This document shows, piece after piece, positions 55,326-64,000 of a DNA stretch of 64,000 nucleotides. The stretch lies in NCBI RefSeq assembly GCF_005434975.1, contig NZ_SKCJ01000001.1, positions 1,498,001 to 1,562,000 of the forward strand, read 5' to 3'. The first letter of the stretch is position 1, and every line of letters starts with the position of its first letter. The stretch comes from Parerythrobacter lutipelagi (GTDB lineage: Bacteria > Pseudomonadota > Alphaproteobacteria > Sphingomonadales > Sphingomonadaceae). The notes beneath the pieces were generated by a model, which ran no database searches, was not told the origin of the DNA, and saw only the letters and a list, made by a program, of their open reading frames with translations. A program made the position numbers and the translations under genes.

Positions 55326-55880
55326 CTATAGCCTTGGTAGCGTTACGCCGCGCTGGCCCATGTATTTGCCGGCGCGGTCCTTGTAGCTCGTCTCGCACCG
55401 TTCATTGCCTTGCAGGAAGAGGAACTGGCACGCGCCCTCGTTGGCATAGATTTTGGCGGGCAGGGGGGTGGTGTTGGAAAACTCCAGCGTCACATTGCCT
55501 TCCCAGCCCGGCTCCAGCGGAGTGACATTCACGATGATCCCGCAGCGCGCATAAGTGCTCTTGCCGAGGCAGATCACCAGCACATCTTCCGGCACGCGGA
55601 AATACTCGACCGTGCGGGCCAGCGCGAAGCTGTTGGGCGGGATGATGCACACATCGGTTTCGCGGTCGACCAGGCTGTCCGCATCGAATTTTTTCGGGTC
55701 GACCGTCGACGAATTGACGTTGGTGAAGATCTTGAATTCCGGTGCGACCCGCGCGTCATAGCCATAGCTCGACAGGCCGTAACTGATCACGCCTTCACGC
55801 CGCTGCGCTTCGACGAACGGCTCGATCATGCCTTCGTTCTGCGCCTTTTCGCGGATCCACTTGTCGGAAAGAATCGCCAT
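55326..55880 (-). CDS. dcd: dCTP deaminase
   Basis: Deaminates dCTP to dUTP in dTTP supply. The 184-residue protein has [12 protein letters not shown], the active-site region [27 protein letters not shown], and the C-terminal [16 protein letters not shown]. The ATG in [13 protein letters not shown] is fixed by the family N-terminus. The upstream extension in the same frame is not conserved. Confidence 0.95.
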   Translation of the reverse strand: MAILSDKWIREKAQNEGMIEPFVEAQRREGVISYGLSSYGYDARVAPEFKIFTNVNSSTVDPKKFDADSLVDRETDVCIIPPNSFALARTVEYFRVPEDVLVICLGKSTYARCGIIVNVTPLEPGWEGNVTLEFSNTTPLPAKIYANEGACQFLFLQGNERCETSYKDRAGKYMGQRGVTLPRL

Positions 55881-56292
55881 AGGCGAGTGATTCCCGAAGG
55901 CGGTGACCGGGGCAAGCCGGTGAGCGGATTTATCTGGGGGCGGATTGCGGATGCGAGGGTGTTGCGGGCTGCAATCGGGTTGCCGGCTTCGCCAAATCCG
56001 AACGTATCGATGCCAAGTTCTTCCTGCTGGCGCTCGTACCATTCGCGCCTCTTATTATCACGGATGAGATCGGCTGGTCTCGCGGATTAGTTTGGTATTT
56101 TTGGCTTTGGCTCAGCATTGCTTGGGCAGCGACCGTAGTCGGAATTAATCTCGCATCTTATTGGCGAGCATTTCGTCGCTCACTCGATGGGAAGCCCTAG
56201 CGTCGGCTTCCCAGCCCATCCCGGCCTTCGGTAGTCGACGTGAGCACAGCAAACCGGGCCAATTTGCCCCGCCAGCCTATTACCCTCAGCTC
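55881..56292. other. 412-base gap with a membrane-protein-like ORF lacking a normal start
   Basis: On the plus strand an uninterrupted frame from 55907 to the TAG at 56200 ends in a strongly hydrophobic segment ([15 protein letters not shown], then GLVWYFWLWLSIAWAATVVG) and a basic tail (RAFRRSLDGKP). No ATG, GTG or TTG is found in this frame. It may be the tail of a decayed gene or a gene with a rare start. Nothing else is seen in the gap. Confidence 0.35.
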
Positions 56293-59142
56293 CTAATGCG
56301 CTGCGTCCCAGCTCATGCCGGTGCCGATCTCGATCCCCAGCGGCACATCCAGCTTTACCGCCGGCTGGGCTGCGGATGCCATCACCTGCTCGATGATCGG
56401 TGATGCCGCTTCGACGCAATCCTTGGGTAGTTCGAACACCAGTTCGTCATGCACTTGCAGCAGCATCTTTACATCGCCGAGCCCGGCTTGCTCGAGCGCG
56501 GGCATCATGCGGACCATCGCGCGTTTGATGATGTCGGCGCTGGTGCCCTGGATCGGGGCGTTTATCGCAGCGCGTTCGCTGCCCTGCCGCTCCGCCTGGT
56601 TCTTCGAATTGATCCGCGGAAACCACGTCTTGCGCCCGAACAGCGTCTCCGAATAGCCGCGCTCGCGCACGGTCTCGAGCGTCTCGTGGATGTAGCTCTG
56701 GATGCCCGGGAAACGCTTGAAATAGGTGTCGATCACTTCCTGCGCTTCGTCAGGCTCGACCCCGAGCCGCCCGGCCAGGCCCCACCGCGAGATACCGTAG
56801 AGGATGGCGAAGTTGATCGTTTTCGCCTTGGCGCGGGTGTCACGGTCGACTTCACCATACATTTCCTTCGCGGTGCGCGCGTGGATGTCCTCGCCGTGCT
56901 CGAACGCTTCCCTCAGTTCCGGCACATCCGCCATATGCGCAGCCAGCCGCAGCTCGATCTGCGAATAGTCGGCGGCGAGCAGCACGTTGCCGTCTTCGGG
57001 CACAAAGGCTTCGCGGATCTGCCGCCCGATCGGCGTACGGATGGGAATGTTTTGCAGGTTCGGATCGGTCGAGCTGAGCCGCCCGGTCTGTGCACCGACC
57101 AGGCTGTAGCTGGTGTGCACCCGCCCGGTACCGGGGTTGATCGCCGCCTGCAGGGCTTCGGTATAGGTGGAACGCAGTTTCGACAGCTGGCGCCATTCGA
57201 GCACTTTGTCCGCAATTGCCGCGCCTTCGCCCGACAAACGTTCCAGAATCGCCTGATCGGTCGAAAACTGCCCGCTCTTGCCCTTGCGCCCGCCCTTGTA
57301 GCCGAGCTTGTCGAACAGGATATCGCCCAGCTGCTTGGGGCTGCCGATGGTGAATTCTTCTCCTGCAATCTCGTGGATCTGTTTTTCGAGCTTGCCGGTC
57401 TCAGTCGCGAATTCTTCCGACAGTCTGGACAGGCGGGCGCGGTCGACCTTGATCCCGTGCCGTTCCATCTGCGCCACCACCGGTATCAGCGGGCGGTCGA
57501 CCCGCTCGTAAACCGTGGTCCCGCCTTCCACCGCCAGCCGCGGCTTGAGCAATTTGTGCAGCCGCCAGGTCACATCGGCATCCTCGGCGGCATATTCGGT
57601 CGCCTTGTCGAGCGGGACTTCGCCGAACGGGATCTGCTTCTTGCCGGTGCCGCACACTTCCTTGAACGGGATCGGCGTGTGGCCGAGGTGGCGCTGCGAA
57701 AGCTCGTCCATTCCGTGGCCTCCGCCGATACCGTCCAGACTGCGCCCTGCATCGAGCGCGAAGCTGATGATCATCGTGTCGTCGATCGGGGTGACATTGG
57801 CGCCGTAGCGGGCGAGGACGTTGAGATCGTATTTGCCGTTCTGGAACACCTTCAGAACCGCATCGCTGGTGAACAGCGGGGCCAAGGCCGCCAGCGCTTC
57901 GGCGCGGTCCAGCTGCTGCGGTTTCTCTGCAAACATGTCAGTGCCGCCATGGCCCAGCGGGATGTAGCACGCCGCATTGGGGCCGGTCGCTAGGCTGATT
58001 CCGACGAGTTCCGCTTGCATCGCATCGAGGCTGCTGGTTTCCGTGTCGACCGCGATCCGCCGCGCGGCAAATGCCCGCTCGATCCATGCGTCGAGCGCTT
58101 CGCGGGTCTGCACGGTTTCGTAGGCGGACCGGTCGATAGCGGGGAAATCGGGGGGTGGTTGCCGGCTGCCTTCGGCGCTTGCGTCGGCGCCTTTGTTCTC
58201 GGCCTTTGCCGGGTTGAGATTGTTCGGCCGGTCGGGGCTGCCCGACCCTGCACCGAGCCGCCGCAGCAAGCTGGTGAAGCCGTGTTTTTCAAGGAATGCG
58301 GCGAGCGGTTCCAGCGGCACTCCATCGAGCGCCATGTCCTCGATATCGATCGGCAGGCCGCAATCTTCCTTCAGCGTAACCAGGACGCGGCTCAGTTCCG
58401 CATCTCCGCGGTGCTCGAGCAGGCGTTCCTTGAGCTTGCTTTTCTTCATTTCATCGGCCGAATCGAGCGCGGCGGTCAGGTCGCCATGTTCAGCGATCAG
58501 CTTGCTCGCTGTCTTGGGCCCGACACCGAAGATACCCGGGATATTATCGACCGAGTCGCCCATCAGAGCGAGCACATCGCCAACTTTCTCGGGCGGGACT
58601 CCGAATTTCTCCTCGACTTCCTCGATGTAGATCCGCGCGCCTTTCATCGTGTCGAGCATGTCGATCTTCGCGCCGCCTTTCTCGCCGACGAGCTGCATCA
58701 GATCCTTGTCGGAACTGACGATGGTGACGTGCCAGCCCTTTTCCTGTGCGGCTCGGGCGTAGGATGCGATCATGTCGTCGGCCTCGACGTCCGGCTCTTC
58801 GATCAGCGGCAGGCTGAACGCCCGGGTGGCGTCGCGGATCAGCGGAAACTGCGGCACCAGATCTTCCGGCGGATCGGGACGATTGGCCTTGTACTGGTCG
58901 TAAATCTCGTTGCGAAACGAATGGCTCGATTTGTCGAGCACGACGGCCAGATGGGTCGGGCCGTCGGCCTTGTCCAAATCGTCGGCCAGCTTCCACAGCA
59001 TGGTGGTGTAGCCATAGACTGCGCCGACCGGCGTGCCTTCGGGGTCGGTCAGTGGCGGGAGCCGGTGGTAGGCACGGAAGATATAGGCCGATCCGTCGAC
59101 CAGATAGAGATGTTGCCGATTTGCCGTTGTGTTTTCTGCCAT
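56293..59142 (-). CDS. polA: DNA polymerase I
   Basis: A 949-residue replication and repair polymerase. The N-terminal 5'-3' exonuclease domain (VDGSAYIFRAYH, MGDSVDNIPG) is followed by a 3'-5' exonuclease domain that looks active: Asp366 and Glu368 in VDTETSSL, the Exo II region in NGKYDLN, and YAAEDAD. The polymerase domain has motif A (ADYSQIELR with Asp725), motif B (AKTINFAILYGIS) and motif C (VHDELVFE; His898, Asp899). The ATG start fits the family. Confidence 0.98.
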   Translation of the reverse strand: MAENTTANRQHLYLVDGSAYIFRAYHRLPPLTDPEGTPVGAVYGYTTMLWKLADDLDKADGPTHLAVVLDKSSHSFRNEIYDQYKANRPDPPEDLVPQFPLIRDATRAFSLPLIEEPDVEADDMIASYARAAQEKGWHVTIVSSDKDLMQLVGEKGGAKIDMLDTMKGARIYIEEVEEKFGVPPEKVGDVLALMGDSVDNIPGIFGVGPKTASKLIAEHGDLTAALDSADEMKKSKLKERLLEHRGDAELSRVLVTLKEDCGLPIDIEDMALDGVPLEPLAAFLEKHGFTSLLRRLGAGSGSPDRPNNLNPAKAENKGADASAEGSRQPPPDFPAIDRSAYETVQTREALDAWIERAFAARRIAVDTETSSLDAMQAELVGISLATGPNAACYIPLGHGGTDMFAEKPQQLDRAEALAALAPLFTSDAVLKVFQNGKYDLNVLARYGANVTPIDDTMIISFALDAGRSLDGIGGGHGMDELSQRHLGHTPIPFKEVCGTGKKQIPFGEVPLDKATEYAAEDADVTWRLHKLLKPRLAVEGGTTVYERVDRPLIPVVAQMERHGIKVDRARLSRLSEEFATETGKLEKQIHEIAGEEFTIGSPKQLGDILFDKLGYKGGRKGKSGQFSTDQAILERLSGEGAAIADKVLEWRQLSKLRSTYTEALQAAINPGTGRVHTSYSLVGAQTGRLSSTDPNLQNIPIRTPIGRQIREAFVPEDGNVLLAADYSQIELRLAAHMADVPELREAFEHGEDIHARTAKEMYGEVDRDTRAKAKTINFAILYGISRWGLAGRLGVEPDEAQEVIDTYFKRFPGIQSYIHETLETVRERGYSETLFGRKTWFPRINSKNQAERQGSERAAINAPIQGTSADIIKRAMVRMMPALEQAGLGDVKMLLQVHDELVFELPKDCVEAASPIIEQVMASAAQPAVKLDVPLGIEIGTGMSWDAAH

Positions 59143-59403
59143 GATTCGCGCTTAGCAGCCCGCTGCGGCGCGGTCAGCCGGAAAGCGGGGGTTTATCCGC
59201 TCTGGCGGCAATCGGCTGTAACCCGCAGGAATCCAAGACTTTGGCCGAAATAAGGCAAAAAAAAGGCGAAATATGGCGAAATCGCTTGCAAGGTCACAAT
59301 CTCGCCACTATTTACAGTCCACGAGATCGGCCACAAGGACGGTTTCGCGCAGGTTCCTTAGGGGGGCTTGCGATACTCACTCGCTGACTAAGGAATTATA
59401 TTT

Positions 59404-59655
59404 ATGCGTAAGATCGCTCTTATCGCTGCTGCTTCGGCCGCTGCTCTCTCGCTCGCTGCTTGCTCGGAAGGCACTCAGGAAGCTGCTGAAGCAACCGCCG
59501 ATTCGGCTGCTGCCGACGCTGATGCAGTTGCTGACGAAGCAACCGACGCAATGGCCGAAGGCGCCGACGCAATGGCTGAAGGCGCTGAAGAAGCTGCTAC
59601 CGAAGCTGAAGCAGCTGTCGAAGGCGAAACCGAAGCTGAAGCTGCTGCTGACTAA
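59404..59655 (+). CDS. Ala/Glu-rich small lipoprotein, 83 residues
   Basis: The signal peptide ends in LAAC. The mature part is almost entirely Ala, Glu, Asp and Thr, with the repeat DAMAEGADAMAEGA and related units, and probably forms a single long helix or an unfolded acidic chain. The coding sequence is a tract of GCT, GAA and GCA codons. The other frame on this strand is a shadow. A strong terminator follows. Confidence 0.65.
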   Translation: MRKIALIAAASAAALSLAACSEGTQEAAEATADSAAADADAVADEATDAMAEGADAMAEGAEEAATEAEAAVEGETEAEAAAD

Positions 59656-59684
59656 TAGCGCGCTTCACTTCGTGTGAACAAAGA

Positions 59685-59716
59685 AGGGCGGTGCCGAGAG
59701 GCGCCGCCCTTTCTTT
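59685..59716 (+). terminator. Intrinsic terminator after the small lipoprotein gene
   Basis: An 11-base stem AGGGCGGTGCC paired with GGCGCCGCCCT (one G-U and a possible mismatch) around GAGA, followed by TTCTTT. It lies 30 bases behind the stop codon. Confidence 0.75.
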
Positions 59717-59783
59717 ATGTGCCGGGTCTGCAAATCAGATCACAAGCAAGCTGGCAGTCTGCCCCCATTCAGCACCCAGCCTT

Positions 59784-60815
59784 CTATTCTCCGCCATATG
59801 CGGCGTCGGCATAGACCCGACCGTTGCCGCGGTTTGCGGCGAAGCCATTGTACAATGCGCCGGTGATGCTGGCGATGCGCTGGTCGCGTTGGCGCCTTGC
59901 GCTAAGCTTTTCACTCCGGCTGCCGTTTTCTACTGCGAGCGACGGGCTTTGCCCGGTGACATAAATCGCCGCCGCAATGGCGCGCCCGTCAGGCGTGTAG
60001 AAAATCCCGATATCGCTAGCGGTCCGGCTGAGCGTCCCGGTCTTGTGCGCCAGGTTGGCATGCATCGGCAAGGCGGAGCGCATCCGGTTCTTGCCCGTCG
60101 TTGTCTCTGCCATTGCATTGAGCAGGACGCGCCGCGAGGATGCGCTGAGCCAGCGGCCCTGATGAATTCCCGCCAGCAACTGGCCCATTGCGCGCGGCGT
60201 CGCGCTGTCCCGCGAATCGACTCTGGAGGCCGGATCGAGCTTCCCGTCGTCGCGGATCAGCGTGGCAATATCGCGGTTGAGCTGGAAGCCCCCGATACCT
60301 GCGTTGCGCATCCAGGCGTTTACTGCCGACGGGCCGCCCACAGCGCTGAGCAACGCGTCGGTGCAATCGTTGCAGCTCTTGCTGATCATCAGGTCGAGTA
60401 GAGTATGGGCCGGTACATACCCGCCACCCCTGCGCGGCAAGCGGAATTCGCTCGTCAGGCTCCAGCGCCCGTTGTCGACACCGGCAAGATAGGTCGCTGC
60501 AATCGCAACTTTGCTGGTGCTCGCCATCGGGAAACGCTGATCTGCCAGAATCCCGATTTCCTGTCCGGTCGAAAGATCCATCGCATAGACGCCGATCCTT
60601 CCATCCGATCCATTGGCGAGCTGCGCGATGCGCTGCTCGAAACCATTCTCGTAGAGGGCCTCGAATGTCTGGGGGTCGCGTTCCTGTGTGCCGAAGGTGC
60701 TGTCAAAAGCAGCTTGCAGATCATTTGAGTCGCTGGCTCGCGCCTGCGCAGGAGCGAGTGCGACAAGGCCGAGCGCAAGGCCCGCACCAAGTGTCTTGAG
60801 CTGTTTCAGTCCCAT
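59784..60815 (-). CDS. Beta-lactamase-fold serine hydrolase (class A-like)
   Basis: A 343-residue exported protein. After a signal peptide it has STSK (Ser99, Lys102), SCN (Ser147, Cys148, Asn149; the usual form is SDN), and KTG (Lys258 to Gly260), matching class A. The usual Glu166-containing omega-loop motif (ExxLN) is not apparent, and the spacing between the first two motifs is 48 residues instead of about 60. It is therefore a divergent member: a weak beta-lactamase, a peptidase or an esterase. The ATG at 60815 lies behind GGGCGGATGCTA; 60821 is possible. Confidence 0.8.
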   Translation of the reverse strand: MGLKQLKTLGAGLALGLVALAPAQARASDSNDLQAAFDSTFGTQERDPQTFEALYENGFEQRIAQLANGSDGRIGVYAMDLSTGQEIGILADQRFPMASTSKVAIAATYLAGVDNGRWSLTSEFRLPRRGGGYVPAHTLLDLMISKSCNDCTDALLSAVGGPSAVNAWMRNAGIGGFQLNRDIATLIRDDGKLDPASRVDSRDSATPRAMGQLLAGIHQGRWLSASSRRVLLNAMAETTTGKNRMRSALPMHANLAHKTGTLSRTASDIGIFYTPDGRAIAAAIYVTGQSPSLAVENGSRSEKLSARRQRDQRIASITGALYNGFAANRGNGRVYADAAYGGE

Positions 60816-61013
60816 TAGCATCCGCCCAGCGTACCCATGTTATCCTTTGTAAAACATTAACCCCGCTAAAGTCTTTCCAGCAAGCACAATCACGACGAAA
60901 AGTGTCGCTCAAGCGACCAAATCTTGCGTGAGCGCCGCGAATGGCTGCTTTTCGCCCGTTTACATTGTTATTCGCAGCTTGTGCGCGCCACTACTGCCTG
61001 CAACACAGCCAAG

Positions 61014-62366
61014 ATGGGAGAGAGCAATCTGAGCGCCGATGCACTCGTATCGGGCCTTGGCAAAACGATGCACCGGGCGGGACTCGCAGCGCCGAGAGCC
61101 CTCAGCCGTCTGACCGGCGGGGCGACGATGGAAAGCTGGCGGTTCGAGGCAGGCGGCGATGCCTTTGTGCTGCGCCGAGCCCCCAGCCTGGCATTTATGC
61201 ACGACCGCCCGTTCGGCCATGCCACCGAAGCGGCGATTATCGAAGCGGCCCGAATGGCCGGGGTCACCGCGCCGGAAGTTGTAACTGTGCTGGAGCCGGA
61301 TGACGGTATCGGCAGCGGCTTCGTGATGCGCGCGCTGCCCGGCACACCCGATCCGCGCCAGATACTGATTATGGAACGGCCCGATCGGATCTTGCGCGAA
61401 GTGGCACGCGACCTGGCCCGGATCCATTCGCTGGGGCGCGATGATGTACCGCCTGATGTGCCCGAACTCGATTACCGCGAAGGCATCGAGGGACTGTGCC
61501 AGCAGTTCGAGGAGGCGGGCGGCGACCGGCCGATCATTGCGCTGGGCTTGCGCTGGCTGATGGACAATGTGCCTGACCGGATCGAGCCGGTGCTCAATCA
61601 TGGTGACTACCGGCTGGGCAACATTCTGTGCGAGGACAGCCACCTGACCGGCGTGCTCGACTGGGAACTGGCGCATTTCGGCGACCCCCATGAAGACCTC
61701 GCTTTCGGCTGCATGCCGGTGTGGCGCTTCGCCCGCTACGATCGCCCGGCGCTGGGGCTGGGCAGTCTCGAGGACTACTTCACTTCCTATGAGGCGGAGA
61801 GCGGGCGCACCGTCGACCCGGCGCGGTTCCGTTTCTGGTCGGTCTATCGCACCGTGTGGTGGGCCTTGGGCTGCATCCGCATGGCCGACTTCTGGCGCCG
61901 CGGCGAGGACCGGATGCTCGAACGCGTCGTAATCTCGCGCCGGACCAGCGAGCAGGAGCTCGACCTGCTGCTGCTGTTCGACGAAGCCGACGAACTCTTT
62001 GCGAGCCGCACCGCAGTGAATGACGCCCACGACCGCTATGCGCGAAAAGGCGAAGCCAGCTCTGGCGAGATTGCCACCGCGATTTCGGAGTGGCTGGTGT
62101 CGATCAAGGACCGGATGGAGGGGCATGATCGTTTCCAGTTGGCCGTCGCGCGCAATGCCCTTGGCATGATCGCGCGGCAGGATGAGAACAAGGCGTCAGC
62201 CGAAGATCGGGAGCTCGCTCAGGCCTTGCTGTGCGGGGAGCGGTCTGTCGCGGAAAAGGGCCTGGTCGAACGGATCAAATGGCAAGCTCTCAACAAGCTG
62301 GCAGCGGACGTGCCAAAATACCCGGCGCTGGCCATCGCGCGAAAAAAATGGACCGGAGAGGAATAA
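61014..62366 (+). CDS. APH-family phosphotransferase (kinase-like)
   Basis: A 450-residue aminoglycoside-phosphotransferase-like kinase. HGDYRLGNIL is the catalytic loop and LDWELAHFGDP carries the metal-binding Asp. Such genes next to an acyl-CoA dehydrogenase resemble the two halves of mammalian ACAD10/ACAD11, where a kinase-like domain acts on hydroxy-acyl chains. The ATG at 61014 is not supported by a strong ribosome-binding site (GGGAGAGAG follows it). The gene ends three bases before the dehydrogenase gene. Confidence 0.8.
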   Translation: MGESNLSADALVSGLGKTMHRAGLAAPRALSRLTGGATMESWRFEAGGDAFVLRRAPSLAFMHDRPFGHATEAAIIEAARMAGVTAPEVVTVLEPDDGIGSGFVMRALPGTPDPRQILIMERPDRILREVARDLARIHSLGRDDVPPDVPELDYREGIEGLCQQFEEAGGDRPIIALGLRWLMDNVPDRIEPVLNHGDYRLGNILCEDSHLTGVLDWELAHFGDPHEDLAFGCMPVWRFARYDRPALGLGSLEDYFTSYEAESGRTVDPARFRFWSVYRTVWWALGCIRMADFWRRGEDRMLERVVISRRTSEQELDLLLLFDEADELFASRTAVNDAHDRYARKGEASSGEIATAISEWLVSIKDRMEGHDRFQLAVARNALGMIARQDENKASAEDRELAQALLCGERSVAEKGLVERIKWQALNKLAADVPKYPALAIARKKWTGEE

Positions 62367-62369
62367 CCG

Positions 62370-63647
62370 ATGGACTTCACCATCCCGCAGGATCTGGAAG
62401 ACTACTACGCCGAGCTTGTCGCCTTTATCGAGGCGGAGATCGAGCCGCTGGTGGCGAAGGATGACAACATCCGCTTCTTCGACCATCGCCGCGAACATGC
62501 CCGGACCGATTGGGACAAGGGCGGTCTGCCGCGCCACGAATGGGAAGACCTGCTGCGCCAAGCGCGCAAGGCCGCAGACGAAGCTGGCCACTGGCGCTTC
62601 TCCGCGCCCAAGAAATACGGCGGCAAGGACGGCTCCAACCTTTGGATGGCGGTCATCCGCGACCGCTTTGCCCGGCGCGGGCTGGGGCTGCACAACGATT
62701 TGCAGAACGAACACAGCATCGTCGGCAATTTCCCCTTCGTCGCCATGTTCGAGCATTTCGGCACCGAGGCGCAGAAGCAGGAATTTATCCTCGGCGGGTT
62801 CGAGGGGACTAGGCGCGTCGCCTTCGGCCTGACCGAGCCGGACCACGGCAGCGATGCGACCCACATGGAAACCAGGGCCGTGCGCGAGACCCGCGACGGG
62901 GTGGATGGCTGGCGGATCGACGGCGAGAAGATGTGGATCACCGGCATGCATGTCGCGACCCATTGCGCAATGTTCGCCCGCACCGACGGCGAGGATGGCA
63001 ATGCGCGCGGGATCACCTGCTTCCTTGTCCCCAACCCGACCGAGGGGCTGGAGATCGAGGAGTGGATGTGGACCTTCAACATGCCGACCGACCACCCGCG
63101 TCTGTCTGTTACCAATGTCTGGGTGCCGGACAGCGCGATCCTCGGGCAGGAAGGGCGCGGCCTCGCGCTGGCGCAGAGTTTCGTCCACCAAAACCGCATT
63201 CGGCAAGCGGCGAGCAGCCTGGGAGCGGCGCAGTTCTGCGTCGACGAAAGCGTCAAATACGCGCGCGAGCGTAAACCATTCGGCGAGGAGCTGGCGAAAA
63301 ACCAGGCGATCCAGTTTCCACTGGTCGAACTGGCGACCCAGTGCGAAATGCTCCGCCTGCTGATCTACAAGACCGCGTGGGAAATGGACAACATGCCGCA
63401 TGAGGAGATCGAGCGGACCATTTCCGACAAGGTTTCCATGTGCAATTACTGGGCGAACCGGCTGGTGTGCCAGGCCGCCGACCGTGCGATGCAGGTGCAT
63501 GGCGGCATCGGCTATTCCCGCCACAAACCGTTCGAGCATATCTACCGCCACCACCGCCGCTATCGCATCACCGAGGGTGCGGAGGAGATCCAGATGCGCA
63601 AGGTGGCGGCCTATCTGTTCGGCTATCTCGGGCCGAACCGGCACTAG
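62370..63647 (+). CDS. Acyl-CoA dehydrogenase family protein
   Basis: A 425-residue FAD-dependent dehydrogenase. The N-terminal domain DYYAELVAFIEAEIEPLV, the FAD/substrate motif FGLTEPDHGSDATHME, and the C-terminal MQVHGGIGYSRHKPFEHIYRHHRRYRITEGAEEI fit the ACAD10/11-like subgroup. Directly behind the kinase-like gene, so probably co-translated. It likely oxidises a hydroxy- or long-chain acyl-CoA, based on the pairing. Confidence 0.92.
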   Translation: MDFTIPQDLEDYYAELVAFIEAEIEPLVAKDDNIRFFDHRREHARTDWDKGGLPRHEWEDLLRQARKAADEAGHWRFSAPKKYGGKDGSNLWMAVIRDRFARRGLGLHNDLQNEHSIVGNFPFVAMFEHFGTEAQKQEFILGGFEGTRRVAFGLTEPDHGSDATHMETRAVRETRDGVDGWRIDGEKMWITGMHVATHCAMFARTDGEDGNARGITCFLVPNPTEGLEIEEWMWTFNMPTDHPRLSVTNVWVPDSAILGQEGRGLALAQSFVHQNRIRQAASSLGAAQFCVDESVKYARERKPFGEELAKNQAIQFPLVELATQCEMLRLLIYKTAWEMDNMPHEEIERTISDKVSMCNYWANRLVCQAADRAMQVHGGIGYSRHKPFEHIYRHHRRYRITEGAEEIQMRKVAAYLFGYLGPNRH

Positions 63648-63717
63648 TCTGCGCCGACGGCCTGCTAACCAAACTGATTGGCATTGCGGTCATGTGCGAC
63701 TGCTTTAGGAAGGCTGC

Positions 63718-64000
63718 ATGACCAACTGGACCATCGGCATCATCGGGGGCAGCGGCCTCTACCAGATCGACGCTTTGGAAGACGCGCAGTGGATCCGCGT
63801 CAACTCGCCCTTTGGGGAGGCATCGGACGAAATTCTTTGCGGGCGGATCGCCACCAAAAAAGGGCATGTGCAGCTGCGCTTCCTGCCGCGCCACGGCCGC
63901 GGCCACCGCATTCCGCCATCCGAAGTCAACGCGCGCGCCAATATCGATGCGCTCAAGCGCGCGGGCTGCACCGATATCGTCGCGATCAGCGCTGTCGGGT
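63718..64000 (+). CDS. mtnP: S-methyl-5'-thioadenosine phosphorylase (3' end outside the window)
   Basis: The first 94 codons of a purine-nucleoside-phosphorylase-family enzyme that splits methylthioadenosine in the methionine salvage pathway. The N-terminus IGIIGGSGLYQID, PFGEASDEI and LPRHGRGHRIPPSEVNARANI are the MTAP signature. The ATG follows AGGAAGGCTGC. The stop codon is beyond the right edge. Other family members act on inosine or guanosine, but the sequence PPSEVNARAN favours MTAP. Confidence 0.9.
   Translation, partial: MTNWTIGIIGGSGLYQIDALEDAQWIRVNSPFGEASDEILCGRIATKKGHVQLRFLPRHGRGHRIPPSEVNARANIDALKRAGCTDIVAISAVG

Noticed and set aside
59273-59677. 134-residue ORF overlapping the small lipoprotein gene in another frame
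   Set aside because: It is made of Leu/Lys/Pro/Gln low-complexity sequence that arises as a frame shadow of the Ala/Glu codons.

Overview
The window looks like ordinary chromosome from a GC-rich alphaproteobacterium of the order Sphingomonadales, most likely the Erythrobacteraceae (Erythrobacter, Altererythrobacter or a relative). This rests on protein style (DUF2171, YdcH, DUF4870, GlsB-like and PEP-CTERM proteins, a class I NrdA ending in CLSCQ) and on gene content. It is an inference, because no rRNA or species marker lies here. No prophage, insertion sequence or CRISPR array was found, and there is one tRNA gene (Gly-GCC).

Layout. 1-7.2 kb, minus strand: an edge-truncated secreted 5'-nucleotidase, an HI0933-type flavoprotein, an M50 membrane protease, an AI-2E transporter and gyrB. 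7.3-14.8 kb: L-serine dehydratase, a secreted PIG-L deacetylase, an acyl-CoA ligase, a PEP-CTERM protein next to a TPR lipoprotein, a structured RNA-like segment, and a MerR regulator divergent from a small membrane protein. 14.8-22.5 kb: guaA, two adjacent endonuclease III homologues, an FkbM-like methyltransferase, an ArsR-desaturase operon with its palindrome, and a nitronate monooxygenase. 22.5-32.4 kb: a stand-alone ComEC-like metallo-beta-lactamase-fold protein, two tandem secreted paralogues, CAAX protease, tldD, a zinc-finger protein, an orphan ABC ATPase, nadB and a stress membrane protein.

32.4-39.4 kb: nrdA with a long, structured leader, several small membrane proteins, nrdB, and an AT-rich membrane-protein gene that looks foreign. 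39.4-44 kb: two nuclease-domain proteins and two DUF4870 proteins interleaved with a sulfotransferase and a lipoprotein. 44-49.5 kb: argB, yggT, folD, marC, a Lon-substrate-binding-domain protein, a CnoX-like thioredoxin and tRNA-Gly. 49.6-56.3 kb: a ZnuD-like TonB receptor, a saccharopine-dehydrogenase-like reductase, an inverted-repeat-rich gap, an acyl-CoA dehydrogenase and dcd. 56.3-64 kb: polA, an Ala/Glu-rich lipoprotein, a beta-lactamase-fold hydrolase, an APH-like kinase plus acyl-CoA dehydrogenase pair, and the start of mtnP.

Themes. Deoxynucleotide supply and DNA upkeep recur (nrdA, nrdB, dcd, polA, gyrB, two endonuclease III homologues), as does acyl-CoA metabolism (a ligase, two dehydrogenases, a desaturase and an APH-like kinase). 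I did not find a clear new defence or mobile system. The best leads are the RNA-like element after the TPR gene, the nrdA leader, the phased repeats before nrdB, the AT-rich island, the inverted-repeat gap near 53.5 kb, and the ComEC-like hydrolase. Start sites were chosen by eye from ribosome-binding sites and family N-termini.
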